Positions 18,417-28,895 of a DNA stretch of 64,000 bases are shown here, piece after piece; within the stretch, counting starts at the first letter, position 1, and the number at the start of each line of letters is the position of its first letter. The stretch spans positions 20,996 to 84,995 of the forward strand of contig JAGDMU010000013.1 in the NCBI GenBank assembly GCA_017860615.1, in the 5' to 3' direction. A model generated the notes under the pieces. The model searched no databases, was not told the origin of the DNA, and saw nothing but the letters and a program-made list of their open reading frames with translations. Source of the DNA: Pseudomonadota bacterium (GTDB lineage Bacteria > Campylobacterota > Campylobacteria > Campylobacterales > Sulfurospirillaceae). The position numbers and the translations under genes are program-made.

Positions 18417-19638
18417 AGAGTGTAGTTTTTGTGGCACAAAAGAGAGTAGTGACACGAGGTTAATCGCAGGAGACGATGTTTTTATCTGCGAACATTGTGT
18501 TATCTCTGCCCATAAAATCTTTTTTGGAGAAATCCCAGAGCCTTCAGTGAGTAGCAGTGAAGAAGCTTTCGATCAAGAGCTTTTAGCTCCAAAAGAGTTA
18601 AAAAAAGTCCTCGATGATTTTGTCATCGGACAAGACCAAGCTAAAAAGATCTTTTCAGTCGGTGTGTATAATCACTATAAACGAATTTTCAAACAAAGTA
18701 CTATTGCCGACGATACTGAAATTTCTAAATCAAACATTTTACTCATTGGACCAACAGGTAGCGGTAAAACATTGATGGCACAGACTTTGGCGCGCTTTTT
18801 AGATGTGCCTATTGCCATTTCGGATGCGACCAGCTTAACTGAAGCGGGTTATGTGGGGGAGGATGTTGAAAACATTCTTACCAAGCTTCTTCAATGCGCC
18901 AATGGTGATATTAAAAAAGCAGAACAGGGTATTGTTTTTATTGATGAGATCGATAAAATTGCTCGCATGAGTGAAAACCGCTCTATCACCAGAGATGTTT
19001 CAGGTGAAGGTGTTCAACAAGCACTGCTTAAAATCATTGAAGGAAGTGTGGTGAATATCCCACCAAAAGGTGGACGTAAACATCCTAATCAAGATTTTAT
19101 TCAAATCGATACAACCAACATCTTATTTGTATGTGCTGGCGCATTTGATGGTTTAGAAGAGATTATCAAGCGACGTATTGGTAAAAATGTACTTGGTTTC
19201 GAGCAAGAAAAACGTACCAAAAGCCAAGATGAAGGGCTTTTTGATTTGGTAGAGCCTGATGATTTAGTGCATTATGGTTTGATTCCAGAGCTTATCGGCC
19301 GTTTACATGTAACAGCAAAACTCTCACCAATTACACAAGAAGATATGGTGCGTATTTTGACAGAGCCAAAAAATGCCATTTATAAACAGTATAAAAAACT
19401 CTTTGCGATTGATAATGTTGAGCTTTCTTTTGAGAAAGAAGCCCTTGATTCTGTAGCGGAACTTGCAATTAAGCGTAAAACAGGAGCACGTGGACTTAGA
19501 AGTATCATGGAAGACATTATGGTCGACGTCATGTATGAACTTCCAGAATTAGATGGGTACGAAGTGATGATTACCAAGGATGTGGTTACAAAAGGCGAAA
19601 AACCGCTTTATATCAAAAAAGATAAAAAAAGTGCGTAA
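18406..19638 (+). CDS. clpX: ATP-dependent Clp protease ATP-binding subunit ClpX
   Basis: AAA+ unfoldase that feeds substrates to ClpP; 410 aa. The N-terminal zinc-binding domain has Cys6/Cys9 (ECSFC) and Cys28/Cys31 (CEHC). Walker A GPTGSGKT is near residue 119, the pore loop GYVGEDVE near 152, Walker B VFIDEID near 180 and sensor region IGRLH near 298. An in-frame stretch 27 codons longer exists, but ATG 18406 has the RBS GAGGAAAA and starts exactly at the zinc domain. clpP is not in the window. Confidence 0.97.
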   Translation: MVNRECSFCGTKESSDTRLIAGDDVFICEHCVISAHKIFFGEIPEPSVSSSEEAFDQELLAPKELKKVLDDFVIGQDQAKKIFSVGVYNHYKRIFKQSTIADDTEISKSNILLIGPTGSGKTLMAQTLARFLDVPIAISDATSLTEAGYVGEDVENILTKLLQCANGDIKKAEQGIVFIDEIDKIARMSENRSITRDVSGEGVQQALLKIIEGSVVNIPPKGGRKHPNQDFIQIDTTNILFVCAGAFDGLEEIIKRRIGKNVLGFEQEKRTKSQDEGLFDLVEPDDLVHYGLIPELIGRLHVTAKLSPITQEDMVRILTEPKNAIYKQYKKLFAIDNVELSFEKEALDSVAELAIKRKTGARGLRSIMEDIMVDVMYELPELDGYEVMITKDVVTKGEKPLYIKKDKKSA

Positions 19639-19653
19639 AAAAGGATTAATGAA

Positions 19654-20688
19654 ATGATTTTGGACAAGATAATAGGATTTTTCTCAAGTGATATGAGTAT
19701 CGACCTAGGAACTGCTAATACATTGGTATTGGTTAAAGGTAAAGGTATTATTATCAATGAGCCTTCCGTTGTCGCTGTACAACGCAACCGCTATGGTAAA
19801 CAAAATATCTTAGCAGTTGGTAAAGAGGCAAAAAACATGGTAGGTAAAACACCAGGTGATATTGAAGCGATCCGCCCAATGCGTGATGGTGTTATTGCCG
19901 ATTTTGATATGACAGAAAAGATGATTCGTTACTTCATTGAAAAAGCACACCGAAGAAAAAGCTTTTTACGTCCACGTATTATCATCTGTGTACCGTATGG
20001 TTTGACGCAAGTTGAGCGTAAAGCCGTACGTGAATCAGCCATGAGTGCAGGTGCACGTGAAGTTTTCTTGATCGAAGAGCCTATGGCAGCAGCGATTGGT
20101 GCAGGACTTCCTGTACGTGAACCACAAGGAAGCTTGGTGGTTGATATCGGTGGTGGTACGACAGAGATTGGTGTTGTATCCCTAGGTGGTTTGGTTATCA
20201 GTAAATCCATTCGTGTTGCGGGTGATAAGATTGATATGGCGATTGTGGATTATGTTAAGAAAAAATACAACCTATTGATCGGTGAGAGAACCGGCGAAGA
20301 GATTAAAATCGCTATTGGTACGGCTGTTCCTATGGATGAACCTATCTCTATGATGGTTAAAGGAAGGGATCAAGTGAGTGGCTTACTGAGTCGTATTGAA
20401 CTCACAAGTGAAGATGTTAGAGATGCGATTAAAGAGCCTTTGAAAGAGATTGCTGACGCACTTAAAGATGTCCTTGAAGTTATGCCTCCTGATCTTGCGG
20501 GTGACATTGTCGAAAACGGTATTGTTCTCACAGGTGGTGGAGCATTGATTCGTGGATTTGATAAATACCTCTCCGACATCGTTAAGTTACCTGTTTTTGT
20601 TGCGGATGAGCCTTTGCTTGCTGTTGCAAAAGGTACAGGTAAAGCACTCGAAGAGATCGAACTTTTACAACAATTGTCGAATGAGTAA
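19654..20688 (+). CDS. mreB: Rod-shape determining protein MreB
   Basis: Bacterial actin homologue that organises lateral wall synthesis; 344 aa. It shows the phosphate-1 motif [11 protein letters not shown], the phosphate-2 motif [13 protein letters not shown] and the adenosine motif [24 protein letters not shown] lies before the ATG. The 3' end overlaps mreC by 8 bases. mreD, which often follows mreC, is not present. Confidence 0.97.
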   Translation: MILDKIIGFFSSDMSIDLGTANTLVLVKGKGIIINEPSVVAVQRNRYGKQNILAVGKEAKNMVGKTPGDIEAIRPMRDGVIADFDMTEKMIRYFIEKAHRRKSFLRPRIIICVPYGLTQVERKAVRESAMSAGAREVFLIEEPMAAAIGAGLPVREPQGSLVVDIGGGTTEIGVVSLGGLVISKSIRVAGDKIDMAIVDYVKKKYNLLIGERTGEEIKIAIGTAVPMDEPISMMVKGRDQVSGLLSRIELTSEDVRDAIKEPLKEIADALKDVLEVMPPDLAGDIVENGIVLTGGGALIRGFDKYLSDIVKLPVFVADEPLLAVAKGTGKALEEIELLQQLSNE

Positions 20689-21427
20689 AATTAAAATTAT
20701 TATTTTGCTAAGCATCTTTGTGTTTGTATCGTTTCGGTACAGCACAGAGGCGAGGCATATCATAGGTGGCATCAATACTAAAATTCTTGCCTCCTATGTT
20801 GATATGAAGATGCGTATTCAAGATAAAATTGATGAGCATCTCTCTCAACAAGAAGAGATTCAACGTTTACGTACAGAGAATCAAACATTACAAAAATCAG
20901 CCGTTCTTTCCATTGCGTTTGCCAGTAAGCTCAGTGATATGCTTAAAGAACACAATAGCACAGGGTATCACCCTAGTGTTACTATGGTTGAGTCGATTGG
21001 ATATACCAATCTTAATGATTATGGCAAAGTCTGGTTGAAGTTTGATGAGTTTAACCAAAGTAAGATTTACGGTTTATTGCAACAAGGGTATGCCGCAGGT
21101 ATTGTTGTCTCAAATGATGGTCATCCTCAAGGCTTGCTTCTCAGTGATCCCAAAGCTATTTTTGCTGTTTATGTCGGTAACCAAAAGATGCAAGGTGTTG
21201 CCCAAGGCAATCGCAAAGAAGTGTTGGTGAAGTATATTTCTCAATGGCTCCAACCGCAAGTGGGTGATGAAGTCATTACAAGTGGACTCGATGGAATATT
21301 TTTTGAAGGTATTAAGGTAGGGGTTGTAACCGAAGTGATCGAAGAAGAATCTTCCAAAACGGTTGTTGTGAAGCCTTATTCTACATCTCACGTACCAGCT
21401 TATATGCATGTCATTATGCAAAACTAG
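20681..21427 (+). CDS. mreC: Rod-shape determining protein MreC
   Basis: Membrane-anchored periplasmic partner of MreB, 248 aa. A single N-terminal helix ([13 protein letters not shown]) is followed by a coiled coil (about 45-75, [20 protein letters not shown]) and the C-terminal beta domain ending near [20 protein letters not shown]. The ATG at 20681 lies within the last codons of mreB. An upstream in-frame TTG at 20552 would be deep inside mreB and is rejected. Confidence 0.94.
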   Translation: MSKIKIIILLSIFVFVSFRYSTEARHIIGGINTKILASYVDMKMRIQDKIDEHLSQQEEIQRLRTENQTLQKSAVLSIAFASKLSDMLKEHNSTGYHPSVTMVESIGYTNLNDYGKVWLKFDEFNQSKIYGLLQQGYAAGIVVSNDGHPQGLLLSDPKAIFAVYVGNQKMQGVAQGNRKEVLVKYISQWLQPQVGDEVITSGLDGIFFEGIKVGVVTEVIEEESSKTVVVKPYSTSHVPAYMHVIMQN

Positions 21428-21432
21428 TCTTG

Positions 21433-21462
21433 AACCCAGAGCCTCCTAAGAGGTATTGGGTT
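21433..21462 (+). other. Hairpin between mreC and carB
   Basis: Two nested stems, AACCC/GGGTT outside and CCTC/GAGG inside, in the 64-base gap. No T-run follows. It may separate the cell-shape operon from carB, or be part of the carB leader. Confidence 0.5.
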
Positions 21463-21491
21463 GAATACTACACGTAGATTAAAGGAAAGAG

Positions 21492-24400
21492 ATGCCAAAA
21501 CGTCAAGATATTAAAACCATACTATTAATCGGATCAGGTCCTATTGTTATCGGACAGGCATGTGAGTTTGACTATTCAGGAACCCAAGCGGCAAAAACTT
21601 TGAAAGAGCTCGGATACAGAGTGGTACTTGTCAACTCCAATCCAGCAACCATTATGACAGACCCTGAATTTGCAGATCGCACGTATATTGAACCGATTAC
21701 ACCTGAAGTGATTGCACGTATTATTGAAAAAGAGGGCGTTGATGCCGTTCTTCCGACCATGGGTGGACAAACAGCCCTCAATGTTGCTATGACGATGCAC
21801 GAACAAGGAATGCTAGAAGGCATTATCTTTTTAGGCGCCAACCCCGAAGCGATTAAAAAAGGTGAAGACAGACAAGCCTTTAAAGAGGCGATGATTAAAA
21901 TTGGTATGGATTTACCTATTAGTGCTTATGCCTATAATTTAGAAGAAGCGTATGCAGCAGCTGAGAAAATTGGTTTTCCTCTCATTATCCGTGCTTCTTA
22001 CACCCTAGCAGGTGGTGGTAGTGGTGTTGCGTATAACATCGATGAATTTAAAGAACTTGCGATGGCTGGAATTGATGCCAGTCCTATTAATGAGATTTTG
22101 ATTGAAGAGTCACTGCTTGGATGGAAAGAGTATGAGATGGAAGTTATCCGTGATCATGCCGATAACTGCATTATCGTCTGTTCTATCGAAAACTTTGACC
22201 CAATGGGTGTTCATACAGGGGATTCCATTACAATCGCTCCAGCACTGACTTTGACCGATAAAGAGTACCAACGTATGCGTAACGCTTCGTTTGCGATTCT
22301 TCGTGAAATTGGCGTGGATACAGGAGGAAGTAACGTTCAATTCTCAATCTGTCCAACAACAGGTAGAATGACAGTTATCGAAATGAACCCACGTGTTAGT
22401 CGTAGTTCTGCCCTTGCTTCTAAAGCGACAGGCTATCCTATCGCCAAAGTAGCGACTCTTTTAGCAGTTGGTTTTACACTGGATGAGATTAAAAACGACA
22501 TCACAGGCACGGCGGCAAGTTTTGAGCCCGTTATTGACTACATCGTCACTAAAATTCCTCGTTTTACGTTTGAAAAATTCCCATTAGCAGATTCAACACT
22601 GACCACTTCGATGAAAAGTGTGGGTGAAGTTATGGCGATTGGTCGTACTTTTAAAGAGTCTTTCCAAAAAGCACTCTGCTCACTTGAAACCAATTTAAGT
22701 GGATTTGAAAGCCTAAAAGTGGATGAAGATAAACTCAAAAATGAGATTCGAAGACCAAACTGCGATAGAGCGCTTTATGTGGGCGAAGCATTCCGTAGAG
22801 GTTATAGTGTAGAAGATGTTTTTGCGCTCAGTAAAATTGATCCATGGTTTTTAAATCAAATTAAAGAGATTATTGATTTTGAGAAAAAGATTGATATGTT
22901 TATCCTAAATGATGAGAAACTCTTGCGTCAAGCTAAAACAATGGGCTTCTCTGACAAGATGATTGCGAAGCTTATCAACAAAGAAGACAATTTAGAGCTT
23001 ACAACCAATGATATTTACTTTGCACGTAACAAATTGAACATTGATTTTGAGTATAACGAAGTTGACACATGTGCAGCGGAATTTAAAGCGCTTACACCGT
23101 ATCTTTACTCAACAACCAATGTGACCAAACTTCCTGCAACTGCAAAAGTTGACGATAAACAGAAAAAAGTGATGATCATCGGTGGTGGACCAAACAGAAT
23201 TGGTCAAGGTATCGAGTTTGATTACTGTTGTGTACACGCAGCATACGCGCTAAATGACATGGGTGTTAAAACCATTATGTATAACTGTAATCCAGAAACT
23301 GTTTCGACCGACTATGACACCAGTGATATTCTGTATTTTGAACCGATTGATTTTGAACATGTCAGAAGCGTTGTTGAAAAAGAGCAACCAGATGGTATTA
23401 TCGTTCATTTTGGTGGACAAACTCCACTTAAATTAGCGAAGCGTTTGACGGTTATCGGAGCAAAAATCATCGGTACAACAGCGCGCGTGATCGACATGGC
23501 GGAAGATAGAGAGAAGTTTTCAAAATTTATTACAGAAAACAACATCAAACAGCCTAACAATGCAACTGCAACGAGTGAAGAAGAGGCGATTGAGAAAGCA
23601 AAAGAGATCGGTTATCCTGTTCTTGTTCGTCCAAGCTATGTTCTGGGTGGACGTGCAATGCGTATCGTTTACAATGAGAGTGAACTTAGAACGTATATGA
23701 ATGAAGCGGTAAGCGTAAGCCATAACTCGCCAGTTCTTATCGATCAGTTCCTTGATCGTGCGATCGAAGTCGACGTTGATGCGATCTGTGATGGTAAAGA
23801 GGTGTATATCGGTGGTATTATGCAACACATCGAAGAAGCGGGTATTCACAGTGGTGATAGCGCATGTTCATTGCCTTCTATCAGCCTCAGCGATGAGATT
23901 CTTACCAAAATAGAATCCCAAACCAAACAAATTGCCCTTAACCTTGGCGTTGTTGGTTTGATGAATATTCAATATGCCATCTACCAAGACGATGTTTATA
24001 TGATCGAAGTCAATCCACGTGCGAGTCGTACGGTTCCATTTGTGAGTAAAGCGACAGGTATGCCGATGGCGAAAATCGCAACACGTGTTATGTTCCAAGG
24101 AAACCTCAGAGAAGCGCTTGCTTTCTATGATAAATTTGACGTTGTTCGTGAGGGTAATGGCATTTTAAAACCTAAGAAATTTGACCACGTTGCGGTTAAA
24201 GAAGCGGTCTTCCCGTTCAACAAACTTCAAGGTGCAGACCTTATCTTAGGACCTGAGATGAAATCAACAGGCGAAGTTATGGGTATCAGTAAAAACTTCC
24301 CAGCGTCATTTGCTAAAAGTCAAATTGCTTCAGCGAACGTACTTCCAAAAAGTGGCTCGGTCTTTATCTCATTAGTGGATATCGACAAATCATTTGCGAA

Positions 24401-24749
24401 AGAGATCGGGACAAAATTTGAAGCTTTAGGCTTTAAAGTCGTCGCAACAGGTGGCACACACAAAGCCCTTCAAGACGCAGGCGTGAATGCAGAGTTTGTG
24501 TATAAAATCTCTGAAGGCAGACCAAACATCGAAGATAAACTCAAAAATGGAGATATTGCTTTAGTGATTAACACCAGCGATGCCAAATCAAGCAAAGACG
24601 ATGCGAAGAAAATTCGCCAAGCGGTGCTTCGCTTTAAAATCCCATACTTTACCACTGTTGCAGCAGCAGCAGCGGCGACTACAGCGATAGAATACATTCA
24701 AGACAAAAGTGCGCTTGAGCCACGTGCTTTACAAGACTATCTAAACTAA
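21492..24749 (+). CDS. carB: Carbamoyl-phosphate synthase large subunit
   Basis: Makes carbamoyl phosphate for pyrimidines and arginine; 1085 aa. Two homologous ATP-grasp halves are visible. The first begins [20 protein letters not shown] and carries MEVIRD and [20 protein letters not shown]. The second begins [17 protein letters not shown] and carries [19 protein letters not shown]. The last ~140 residues form the allosteric MGS-like domain. carA is not in the window. RBS AAGGAAA. Confidence 0.97.
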   Translation: MPKRQDIKTILLIGSGPIVIGQACEFDYSGTQAAKTLKELGYRVVLVNSNPATIMTDPEFADRTYIEPITPEVIARIIEKEGVDAVLPTMGGQTALNVAMTMHEQGMLEGIIFLGANPEAIKKGEDRQAFKEAMIKIGMDLPISAYAYNLEEAYAAAEKIGFPLIIRASYTLAGGGSGVAYNIDEFKELAMAGIDASPINEILIEESLLGWKEYEMEVIRDHADNCIIVCSIENFDPMGVHTGDSITIAPALTLTDKEYQRMRNASFAILREIGVDTGGSNVQFSICPTTGRMTVIEMNPRVSRSSALASKATGYPIAKVATLLAVGFTLDEIKNDITGTAASFEPVIDYIVTKIPRFTFEKFPLADSTLTTSMKSVGEVMAIGRTFKESFQKALCSLETNLSGFESLKVDEDKLKNEIRRPNCDRALYVGEAFRRGYSVEDVFALSKIDPWFLNQIKEIIDFEKKIDMFILNDEKLLRQAKTMGFSDKMIAKLINKEDNLELTTNDIYFARNKLNIDFEYNEVDTCAAEFKALTPYLYSTTNVTKLPATAKVDDKQKKVMIIGGGPNRIGQGIEFDYCCVHAAYALNDMGVKTIMYNCNPETVSTDYDTSDILYFEPIDFEHVRSVVEKEQPDGIIVHFGGQTPLKLAKRLTVIGAKIIGTTARVIDMAEDREKFSKFITENNIKQPNNATATSEEEAIEKAKEIGYPVLVRPSYVLGGRAMRIVYNESELRTYMNEAVSVSHNSPVLIDQFLDRAIEVDVDAICDGKEVYIGGIMQHIEEAGIHSGDSACSLPSISLSDEILTKIESQTKQIALNLGVVGLMNIQYAIYQDDVYMIEVNPRASRTVPFVSKATGMPMAKIATRVMFQGNLREALAFYDKFDVVREGNGILKPKKFDHVAVKEAVFPFNKLQGADLILGPEMKSTGEVMGISKNFPASFAKSQIASANVLPKSGSVFISLVDIDKSFAKEIGTKFEALGFKVVATGGTHKALQDAGVNAEFVYKISEGRPNIEDKLKNGDIALVINTSDAKSSKDDAKKIRQAVLRFKIPYFTTVAAAAAATTAIEYIQDKSALEPRALQDYLN

Positions 24750-24754
24750 ATTCC

Positions 24755-25195
24755 ATGAACCCCGACCTTGTTTATCTAGCCCAAACAGAGACAACGGCGG
24801 GGTTCATCTCCCAAAATGCAGATGCACTTTCTCGCATAAAAAACCGCCCTCAAGGTAAATCGTTTCTCATAAGCGTTGATTCACTCGCCACGCTTCGCTC
24901 TTTTACCCGAGTTGCAAAAGCATATAAAAATCGTGTGAGAAGAGCCTCCAAAACAACCTTTGCCTACCAGTGCGGTCTAGCCATTCGCGTGGTTAAAGAT
25001 GAAGCACATTTACAGTTTTTGAAAAAGCTCAAATGGAGTTACTCAACTTCGTCCAATCCTAGTGGAAAGGGTTTTAATGAAGCATTTGCTGAGGAGAAAG
25101 CCGATGTCATTGTTTATACTCAAAAAGGTTTTTTTGAAGATAAACCTTCATCCATTTATAAACTTGGAAAAGTAAAAATGAGGAAATTACGCTAA
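24755..25195 (+). CDS. Short Sua5/YrdC-like protein
   Basis: 146 aa, 6 bases after carB. It resembles the Sua5/YciO/YrdC fold (LAQTETTAGFISQNADALSRIKNRP at the N-terminus matches the family's LPTET..GL..ALN..I..IKGRP pattern; SSNPSGKGF near 95 is the SAN.SG motif). It is shorter than TsaC enzymes that make threonylcarbamoyl-AMP, so catalytic activity is uncertain. A gene of this kind follows carB in related genomes as I recall. Its final TAA overlaps the next start (TAATG). Confidence 0.72.
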   Translation: MNPDLVYLAQTETTAGFISQNADALSRIKNRPQGKSFLISVDSLATLRSFTRVAKAYKNRVRRASKTTFAYQCGLAIRVVKDEAHLQFLKKLKWSYSTSSNPSGKGFNEAFAEEKADVIVYTQKGFFEDKPSSIYKLGKVKMRKLR

Positions 25196-25818
25196 TGAAT
25201 CTCAAGAAACTTACAAATGCGGAAGAGTATTTTTTAGAGCTTTATCCTGAGGGGTTTAAAGATGTGGGGCTTTTGCCCATCATCAAAAGACACAATACCG
25301 CTAAAATAGGCGAGCAAGTGCGTGAAATGTTTGCCAAAGAGAACTTCACACAGCCCGACATCATCTGCGAAAACTTCGCCAAAATTGTCTCAAAATCGAC
25401 CCTTATCTCACTCTTTGAAAAACCAAAAGTACGAGATATGGTCAAAGCGATGCGCATGGAGCGAAAAGATATGCTTAGCATTGGTCTGTATGAAATGCTG
25501 TATGGCGATCAAAAAGAGGGATTCGAGACGTTGGTAGAGGTACTCTCTTTTTATAGTTTGGCAAAATGGTCTATCGTAACGCTTATACCCTATTATTTTT
25601 ACCGAGATAAAGAGTTTTTTATCAAGCCTACAACTACTAAAAATATTCTCTCTTTTTTTGAGATAGAAGGTTTAGTCTACAAGTCAAAACCGAGCTATGA
25701 ATTTTACAAAGCCTATAAAAAAGTTTTAGAAGGGATGAAAGTCAAAACCAGTCAAAAAATAAGCCATGATGATAATGCCGCATTTACAGGCTTTTTGATG
25801 ATCGCGATGGAAGAGTAG
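25195..25818 (+). CDS. Conserved hypothetical protein after carB
   Basis: I do not recognise a family. 207 aa, mostly helical, no signal peptide. One moderately hydrophobic stretch (SLAKWSIVTLIPYYFY, about 123-138) is not clearly a membrane helix. It is charged elsewhere (KVRDMVKAMRMERKDML). Start coupled to the Sua5-like gene by TAATG, so it is the last gene of the carB transcript. The 47 bases before the convergent small membrane gene hold no obvious terminator. Confidence 0.7.
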   Translation: MNLKKLTNAEEYFLELYPEGFKDVGLLPIIKRHNTAKIGEQVREMFAKENFTQPDIICENFAKIVSKSTLISLFEKPKVRDMVKAMRMERKDMLSIGLYEMLYGDQKEGFETLVEVLSFYSLAKWSIVTLIPYYFYRDKEFFIKPTTTKNILSFFEIEGLVYKSKPSYEFYKAYKKVLEGMKVKTSQKISHDDNAAFTGFLMIAMEE

Positions 25819-25865
25819 TTAATATTTTAATAAACAGATATTTTTAAGTGCATTTGAATCTTGAA

Positions 25866-26162
25866 TTATGAACCAATTGATCGAACCAAAAGTATTATAA
25901 AAAATGAGGTGAGCTTAGAAAGTATTACTACCCAAATACTATCAACAAGGTTAGCATCAGTTACTTTCATTAACAAATAAATAAAAGTGCAAAGTCCAAG
26001 TATCCAACCAACTGTTGGTATCAAAGAAACAACTGAAACAATAAAAACTATCATTAAAATAGATTTGAGCTCGGCTTGCACAAATGCAAATTTTGTTGCA
26101 ATGTATATGCAAATAAATGTCATGAATATATCGAATATAAAAATTAAACTAGATTCTCCCAT
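25866..26162 (-). CDS. Small hydrophobic membrane protein
   Basis: 98 aa with three predicted membrane helices (IFIFDIFMTFICIYIATKF, ILMIVFIVSVVSLIPTVGWI and the C-terminal IWVVILSKLTSFFIILLV). No family recognised. It is visibly more AT-rich than surE and tcdA upstream, from which it is separated by 33 bases, so it may be a later insertion at the end of that operon (inference). The start has AAGGAAT upstream. Confidence 0.6.
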   Translation of the reverse strand: MGESSLIFIFDIFMTFICIYIATKFAFVQAELKSILMIVFIVSVVSLIPTVGWILGLCTFIYLLMKVTDANLVDSIWVVILSKLTSFFIILLVRSIGS

Positions 26163-26195
26163 TTGTATTCCTTATAAATATTTTACATGTAAACC

Positions 26196-26840
26196 CTACA
26201 TCTTCCCCGTAATCCTCCGAATCGCAAGCGAAGCAAGCGTCAAACCAAACGAAGCGGTGACACACATCAAACTCCCCATCTCTTTACAAATTGGTTTTTC
26301 ATCCGAAAAGACGGTTAAAAATGTGCCTTGAAAACCTGTCTTTTTAAGCCCATCTCTAAAGCCCTTTGCCAGCATATCGCCATACGTGTCCCAAATGGGG
26401 GCATAGCGTATTTTAGTAGGGTCTATTTTTTTTGCCCCACCTGCAGAACTAAGCAGCTTTGCGTGGGCTTTGTGTGCCACAGCGATTTTAGCTTCCATGT
26501 CATCGATGGCGTCAATGACGATGTCATAGGGTTCAAAGTCAAAGTTATCAACCCATTCAGGGGTTACTTTTGCTTCGATGGGCGTGACACCTTTGTAAAG
26601 GCTTGCCATGTGTAAGACTTTGACTTCGCCGACAGCTTCACTCCCTAGTTGCCTGTTTTGATTGGTGACATCGTAGCGGTCAAAATCAACGATGGTGATG
26701 TCACTGATGCCTGTGCGATACATGGCATCCAAACAGGGGCTCCCAACTCCGCCAATGCCCAAAAGAAGGACTTTTGCCTTTTGGAGTTTTTCAAAGTCTT
26801 CACCAAAAACGCGTCTTACGCGAGAGTATCGATCTTCCAT
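26196..26840 (-). CDS. tcdA: ThiF/E1-family protein, TcdA-like
   Basis: 214 aa, E1-like adenylating fold. The nucleotide motif LLGIGGVGSPCLDAMYRTGI is at about 27-46, followed by DFDRYDVTNQNRQ and the VIDAIDDMEAK motif. The pattern fits TcdA (CsdL), which cyclises t6A in tRNA to ct6A, but this protein is shorter than the E. coli enzyme of about 268 aa. It starts directly after the surE stop, so it is co-transcribed with it. Function moderately sure; gene name by homology only. Confidence 0.8.
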   Translation of the reverse strand: MEDRYSRVRRVFGEDFEKLQKAKVLLLGIGGVGSPCLDAMYRTGISDITIVDFDRYDVTNQNRQLGSEAVGEVKVLHMASLYKGVTPIEAKVTPEWVDNFDFEPYDIVIDAIDDMEAKIAVAHKAHAKLLSSAGGAKKIDPTKIRYAPIWDTYGDMLAKGFRDGLKKTGFQGTFLTVFSDEKPICKEMGSLMCVTASFGLTLASLAIRRITGKM

Positions 26841-27626
26841 TTATTTTATCCACTCTTTTAATGTTTCAAGTTCGTCGTGTGCGGTCATGTCGAGTTTGAT
26901 AGGTGTGATAGAGATGTAGCCTTCATCGATAGCACTGAGGTCACAGTCGGCTTTTTCACTTTTCTTCCACTCGAGGGTATGCACTCCAAGCCAGTAGTAC
27001 TCTTCCCCTCGTGGGTTGCGATGCAAATGTGCGTCGTTACCGTACATACGATGTCCTGCACGGGTAATTTTGTAGCCTTTGCATTCATCAGGGTTGAGTG
27101 GAGGAATATTGACATTTAAAAAACGACGTTCACCAAGGGGGAATGTTCCTTCTAAAATGCGTTTAGCCAGATCATACACCGTTTGCTCTGCTAGATCATA
27201 CCCGTGGGTGAGTTCGATGTTTTGAGGACCACCCGTATAGACTTGTGAAATGGCAATGGCAGGAACACCATGAAGGGCTGCTTCCATCGCCGCACTCGCT
27301 GTGCCACTGTAGGTGATGTCTTCGCCTAAATTAGAGCCTTTGTTGATGCCACTAACCACTAAATCAGGCTTGCTATCGCCCTCAAATAGGGCATTGAGTG
27401 AAAGATAAATACAATCGGTGGGTGTGCCATCATCGAGTTTGAAGAAATCGTCTTCAATCGCAACAAAACGAAGTGGGCGCGTGAGTGTCAAAGAGTGTCC
27501 GCAGGCAGATTTTTCAGAGGTAGGTGCTACAATAGTTACATGCCCTAAAGGGCGAAGTGCTCGAGCAAGGGCGTGAAGCCCCTTACTTTCAAAGCCATCA
27601 TCATTGGTGATTAAAATACGTTTCAT
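26841..27626 (-). CDS. surE: 5'/3'-nucleotidase SurE
   Basis: Metal-dependent nucleoside monophosphatase, 261 aa. The N-terminal motif ILITNDDGFESKGL (Asp-Asp metal ligands) is at residues 4-17, SEKSACGHSLT follows near 40, and VSGINKGSNLGEDITYSGTASAAMEA is near 92-117. All are diagnostic of the family. It starts with ATG and heads the surE-tcdA unit. Confidence 0.96.
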   Translation of the reverse strand: MKRILITNDDGFESKGLHALARALRPLGHVTIVAPTSEKSACGHSLTLTRPLRFVAIEDDFFKLDDGTPTDCIYLSLNALFEGDSKPDLVVSGINKGSNLGEDITYSGTASAAMEAALHGVPAIAISQVYTGGPQNIELTHGYDLAEQTVYDLAKRILEGTFPLGERRFLNVNIPPLNPDECKGYKITRAGHRMYGNDAHLHRNPRGEEYYWLGVHTLEWKKSEKADCDLSAIDEGYISITPIKLDMTAHDELETLKEWIK

Positions 27627-27651
27627 GGTAAGGTTGCCTACTTTTTAGTTT

Positions 27652-27657
27652 ATTATA
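27652..27657 (-). promoter_or_regulatory. -10 box of the surE promoter
   Basis: Minus-strand TATAAT in CGATATAATAAAC, 26 bases before the surE start, in the 99-base divergent gap with lpxB. Confidence 0.55.
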
Positions 27658-27725
27658 TCGAAACACACTGACATTTTTAAGAGATTTTTATATAGACTTC
27701 GTTTATTAACTTGTGAGGAAAATCA

Positions 27726-28757
27726 TTGAAATTACTTGTTTCCGCCCTAGAACCATCCGCCAATTTGCACTTAGAACCTATTTTAAATGCGCTAGAGCAG
27801 TGTGAAATTTATGGCATTTTTGATGAGCGTTTTGGAAAACCTTTGATGCCCAGTCGTGCTTTTTCGATTATGGGATTTTTAGATGCATTACCTAAAATTC
27901 GTAAAGCCAAAAAGGCAATTAAAATAATGGCACGGATGAGTTTTTTTGTCGATAAAGTTTTATTGATCGATTCTCCAGCGTTTAATATCCCCTTGGCAAA
28001 AGCGATCAAGACCATTAACCCGAATGTTGAAATTGTCTATTATATCTTACCGCAAGTGTGGGCATGGAAACCAAAACGTGTAGCAAAAGTAGAAAAGTAT
28101 TGCGATGTATTGGCTTCTATACTACCTTTTGAGCAAAACTTTTATACTAAAGCAACCTATGTAGGACATCCACTTTTAGATGAGATACCTCTTTTTAAAC
28201 TCAGAGCGGATGAAACGGGTGTGATAGCTTTTTTACCAGGAAGTCGCAAAAGTGAAATTAGAAGTCTTCTGCCGATTTACAAAGAGCTTGCTTCCAAGAT
28301 AGAAGCTAAAGAAAAGCTTTTGGTTATCCCTTCACATTATAATTATCGTGAAATTGCGGAGATTTATGGCGATATACATGACTTTAAAATCTGTCGAGAT
28401 ACCTATGAAGCGTTTGAAAAAAGTGAATTTGCCTTTGTCTGTTCAGGAACAGCCACGCTTGAAGCTGCACTTGTGGGAGTGCCTTTTGTACTGGCATATA
28501 AAGCAAAAGCGATTGATTATTGGATTGCAAGGCAGTTTGTGAAACTGAAACATGTAGGTCTTGCCAATCTTCTGTTTGATTTTGAAAAGATGGAGCCTTT
28601 GCATCAAGAGTTTTTACAAGAAGAAGTAACGGTTGATAATTTACTTCAAGCCTATGAAACGATGGATAAAGAGGCATTCTTTAACCATGCCAAAAAACTT
28701 CGCTCTTTGCTAGGACACGGTAGTCAAGAGGCAATGATAAGCATAATGAAGGTATAA
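27726..28757 (+). CDS. lpxB: Lipid-A-disaccharide synthase (TTG start)
   Basis: Glycosyltransferase (GT19) that joins lipid X to UDP-diacylglucosamine at the inner membrane. 343 aa. LVSALEPSANLHL at the N-terminus, IDSPAFNIPLAK, YYILPQVWAWK, the acceptor-side FLPGSRKSEI, and SGTATLEAALVGVPFVLAYK near 245 are all family marks. The start is TTG: it has GAGGAAA 5 bases upstream and gives the expected N-terminus, with no ATG nearby. Neighbouring lpxH and the more distant lpxA act in the same pathway. Confidence 0.94.
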   Translation: MKLLVSALEPSANLHLEPILNALEQCEIYGIFDERFGKPLMPSRAFSIMGFLDALPKIRKAKKAIKIMARMSFFVDKVLLIDSPAFNIPLAKAIKTINPNVEIVYYILPQVWAWKPKRVAKVEKYCDVLASILPFEQNFYTKATYVGHPLLDEIPLFKLRADETGVIAFLPGSRKSEIRSLLPIYKELASKIEAKEKLLVIPSHYNYREIAEIYGDIHDFKICRDTYEAFEKSEFAFVCSGTATLEAALVGVPFVLAYKAKAIDYWIARQFVKLKHVGLANLLFDFEKMEPLHQEFLQEEVTVDNLLQAYETMDKEAFFNHAKKLRSLLGHGSQEAMISIMKV

Positions 28758-28758
28758 T
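28753..28758 (+). promoter_or_regulatory. Possible greA promoter -10 box overlapping the lpxB stop
   Basis: TATAAT made from the lpxB stop region (GGTATAATTG). If used, transcription would start just at the hairpin at 28761, giving greA a structured leader of about 130 bases. Confidence 0.4.
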
Positions 28759-28760
28759 TG

Positions 28761-28786
28761 AAGTTCTTACTAAATTGTAAGAACTT
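28761..28786 (+). terminator. Hairpin after lpxB
   Basis: Perfect 10-base arms (AAGTTCTTAC / GTAAGAACTT) around TAAATT, starting 3 bases after the lpxB stop and followed by TCTG; the T-run is short. Its left arm can also pair with 28857-28866 (TTAGTAAGAA), giving a competing long-range stem that would enclose the structured element. Confidence 0.6.
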
Positions 28787-28856
28787 TCTGCCTCAAAGGA
28801 GGCAAGCTTTAGCGTCATAGCGGCTAGCGTAGGCTTTTAGGCTTTGCCTAAAACCG
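28785..28856 (+). repeat. Structured intergenic element, copy A
   Basis: A 72-base piece between lpxB and greA, aligned with the reverse strand of 9980-10053. Hairpin 1 is TGCCTC-AAAG-GAGGCA. Hairpin 2 is TTTTAGGC-TTT-GCCTAAAA, eight perfect pairs. The strictly conserved stretch between them is GGCAAGCTTTAG. Stem positions differ from copy B yet still pair, which suggests selection on RNA structure. It sits between two same-strand genes, as copy B does. Confidence 0.65.
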
Positions 28857-28895
28857 TTAGTAAGAATTTAAAGATAGAAGAATAAGGAGATAACC

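Noticed and set aside
28758..28895. tRNA or known riboswitch upstream of greA
   Set aside because: The hairpins do not fold into a cloverleaf and I recognise no riboswitch core.
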